Both the position numbers and the translations under genes were made by a program. The notes beneath the pieces were generated by a model. The model saw only the letters and a program-made list of their open reading frames with translations. It had not been told where the DNA came from and ran no database searches. From the NCBI GenBank assembly GCA_001564055.1, contig LKNB01000024.1:1-42854 (forward strand): 42,854 bases of DNA, read 5' to 3'. Shown here in pieces: positions 41,308-42,854 of the stretch (positions are counted from its first letter, which is position 1; each line of letters begins with the position of its first letter). Source of the stretch: Rhodothermaceae bacterium Tc-Br11_B2g6_7 (GTDB lineage Bacteria; Bacteroidota; Rhodothermia; Rhodothermales; Salinibacteraceae).

Positions 41308-42854
41308 ATGCCCACGTCTGACACGCACACGCTTACGTCCGAAGTCGTACGCCAGCAGTTTCTCGACTTCTTCCAGGAGAAGGGCCACGAGGTCGTGGAT
41401 AGCGCCTCCCTGGTGCCGCAAAACGACCCGACGCTGCTCTTCACGAACGCAGGCATGAATCAGTTCAAGGATGTCTTTCTCGGCGAAGGCACGCGGCCCT
41501 ACAGCCGGGCCGTGGATACGCAGAAGTGTTTGCGCGTCTCGGGTAAGCACAACGACCTTGAGGAGGTCGGGTACGACACGTACCACCACACCTTTTTTGA
41601 GATGCTCGGCAACTGGAGCTTTGGCGACTACTTCAAGCAAGAGGCCATTGCCTGGGCCTGGGAGTTGTTGGTGACGCAGTGGGGCCTGGCGCCCGATCGG
41701 CTATACGCTACGGTGCACGAGGGCGACGACGTGTTGGGGCTGGCCCCGGATGAGGAAGCGGCCGCCTTCTGGCGCTCAGAAACAGACATCAACCCCGATC
41801 ACATTCTCTTCTGTCCGTCGAAAGACAACTTCTGGATGATGGGCGATACCGGGCCCTGTGGACCGTGCTCGGAGATCCACATCGACCTGCGGCCCGCGGC
41901 TGAACGGGAGGAGACCCCGGGGCAGGACCTGGTCAACGCCGATCACCCGGCCGTCATCGAGATCTGGAATCTCGTCTTCATTCAGTACAACGCGCAGCCC
42001 GACGGGTCGCTGGAGCCGCTTGCGGATCAGCATGTGGACACCGGGATGGGCTTCGAGCGCATCGTAGCCGTGTTACAGGGCAAGATCAGCACGTACGACA
42101 CCGACCTGTTTGCCCCGCTGCTGGCCCGCATCTGTGAGCTGTCGCCACGCTCCGATGTGGGCGCATACGATGACCTGGCCATCGACGACCCCGACGAGCG
42201 CGAGCGGGTGCGCATCGCTCTGCGCGTCGTGGCCGATCACATCCGCACCTGTAGCTTTGCTATCGCCGACGGGGTGATGCCGGGCAACACCGGCCGGGGG
42301 TACGTCATCCGTCGTATCTTGCGCCGTGCGGTCCGCTATGGCTATCAGACGCTCGGCTTCCGGTCGCCCTTCTTGCATCAGCTGGTGGGCGTCCTGCTTG
42401 TCAAGATGGGGCAAAGCTTTCCCGAGCTCATCGAGCGCGAAAGCTACATCACCCGGGTCATCCGTTCGGAGGAGGAGAGCTTCCTCGAAACGCTGGGCAC
42501 GGGCATTGACTTCTTCGAACAGATCGTGCCGCACGTGAAGGACGTCAGCACTCCGGCCGGCGGAGAAGCGCCGCGAGAGGCGCTGCTGCAAGATCGTGGG
42601 GCCATGGACTTGCTGGATAAGGCCTTTGTGGACGTGGACGACCGCGAGGCGATGGTAGACCGGTTTGCCGAGCACGCCGCGCAGAAAGAAATCCCCGGGG
42701 CGATCGCGTTTCTGCTGCACGACACGTACGGTTTCCCCGTGGACCTCACCGAGCTCATGGCGCGGGAGGAAGGGCTCTCGCTCGACCGGGAGGGATACGA
42801 AGCCTATATGCAGGAGCAAAAAGAGCGGGCACGCGCCGCCTCCGACTTTTCGCC
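41308..42854 (+). CDS. alaS: Alanyl-tRNA synthetase, 5' part (runs off the window)
   Basis: About 515 codons of a class II synthetase that charges tRNA-Ala and edits mischarged Ser/Gly. The N-terminal catalytic domain is diagnostic: [97 protein letters not shown] and [18 protein letters not shown]. The anticodon-recognition helices follow ([19 protein letters not shown]). The frame remains open at 42854, so the editing domain and C-Ala domain lie beyond the window. The ATG at 41308 follows CGCCTTTTTCT. Confidence 0.97.
   Translation, partial: MPTSDTHTLTSEVVRQQFLDFFQEKGHEVVDSASLVPQNDPTLLFTNAGMNQFKDVFLGEGTRPYSRAVDTQKCLRVSGKHNDLEEVGYDTYHHTFFEMLGNWSFGDYFKQEAIAWAWELLVTQWGLAPDRLYATVHEGDDVLGLAPDEEAAAFWRSETDINPDHILFCPSKDNFWMMGDTGPCGPCSEIHIDLRPAAEREETPGQDLVNADHPAVIEIWNLVFIQYNAQPDGSLEPLADQHVDTGMGFERIVAVLQGKISTYDTDLFAPLLARICELSPRSDVGAYDDLAIDDPDERERVRIALRVVADHIRTCSFAIADGVMPGNTGRGYVIRRILRRAVRYGYQTLGFRSPFLHQLVGVLLVKMGQSFPELIERESYITRVIRSEEESFLETLGTGIDFFEQIVPHVKDVSTPAGGEAPREALLQDRGAMDLLDKAFVDVDDREAMVDRFAEHAAQKEIPGAIAFLLHDTYGFPVDLTELMAREEGLSLDREGYEAYMQEQKERARAASDFS

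Noticed and set aside
1-42854. Search for phage, transposase, toxin-antitoxin, restriction or other defence genes
   Set aside because: None found; all larger genes have housekeeping, envelope or metabolic assignments.

Overview
The window looks like chromosomal DNA from a moderately or extremely halophilic member of the Rhodothermota/Salinibacteraceae (Bacteroidota sensu lato). Supporting signs are high GC, acidic proteins, a SusC/Oar-type TonB-dependent receptor with a CarboxypepD_reg domain, many lipoproteins, starts that mostly lack Shine-Dalgarno sequences, a 30-residue AURKAIP1/COX24-type ribosomal protein, and a tmRNA whose tag reads ADDYSYAMAA (as I recall, the tag of Salinibacter ruber). 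The species call is inference. I see no phage, transposon, CRISPR array or recognisable defence locus. Almost all of the window is ordinary core genome.

Layout. 1-14.5 kb is an envelope region: the end of an OmpA-family gene, a secreted S9 peptidase, a small lipoprotein diverging from a DUF2237 gene, then a leftward pair made of a large TonB-dependent receptor (6149-9466) and a three-repeat OB-fold-like lipoprotein (3818-6049). After an ~800-bp region without a convincing gene come a small lipoprotein, a very unusual 854-residue outer-membrane protein with three barrel-like domains and two coiled coils, and an OmpA-family protein. 14.6-20.4 kb holds argS, a DHH phosphoesterase, a voltage-gated-type K+ channel, a thiolase and a 3-methyladenine glycosylase. 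20.5-24.0 kb is a leftward fadI-fadJ beta-oxidation operon with a perfect 16-bp palindrome in its leader.

24.2-31.2 kb holds a SatD-like/DUF3307-like coupled pair, a lipoprotein hydrolase, an overlapping flippase/polysaccharide deacetylase pair, purD, a CPBP-type intramembrane protease homologue and a zinc-ribbon/TM/TPR protein. ssrA (tmRNA) lies leftward at 31.3-31.66 kb with its own terminator. 31.7-38.5 kb holds an alpha/beta hydrolase, the tiny ribosomal protein, a YtxH-like protein, yaaA, a 13-bp tandem repeat, udk, aceK, and leftward birA-coaX. 38.6-42.9 kb holds a secreted TPR protein, a lipoprotein, an inositol-monophosphatase-family gene and the 5' part of alaS, which runs off the window.

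The genes work together mainly in small units: receptor plus lipoprotein (surface uptake), fadI+fadJ (multi-step beta-oxidation), flippase+deacetylase (envelope glycan or lipid handling), birA+coaX (cofactor supply), and the triple-barrel protein plus OmpA (outer membrane architecture). The items most worth a second look are the triple-barrel/coiled-coil protein, the OB-repeat lipoprotein beside the receptor, the fad palindrome, the SatD/short-DUF3307 pair, aceK outside its usual proteobacterial aceBA setting, and the pyrimidine-rich leaders in front of most start codons.
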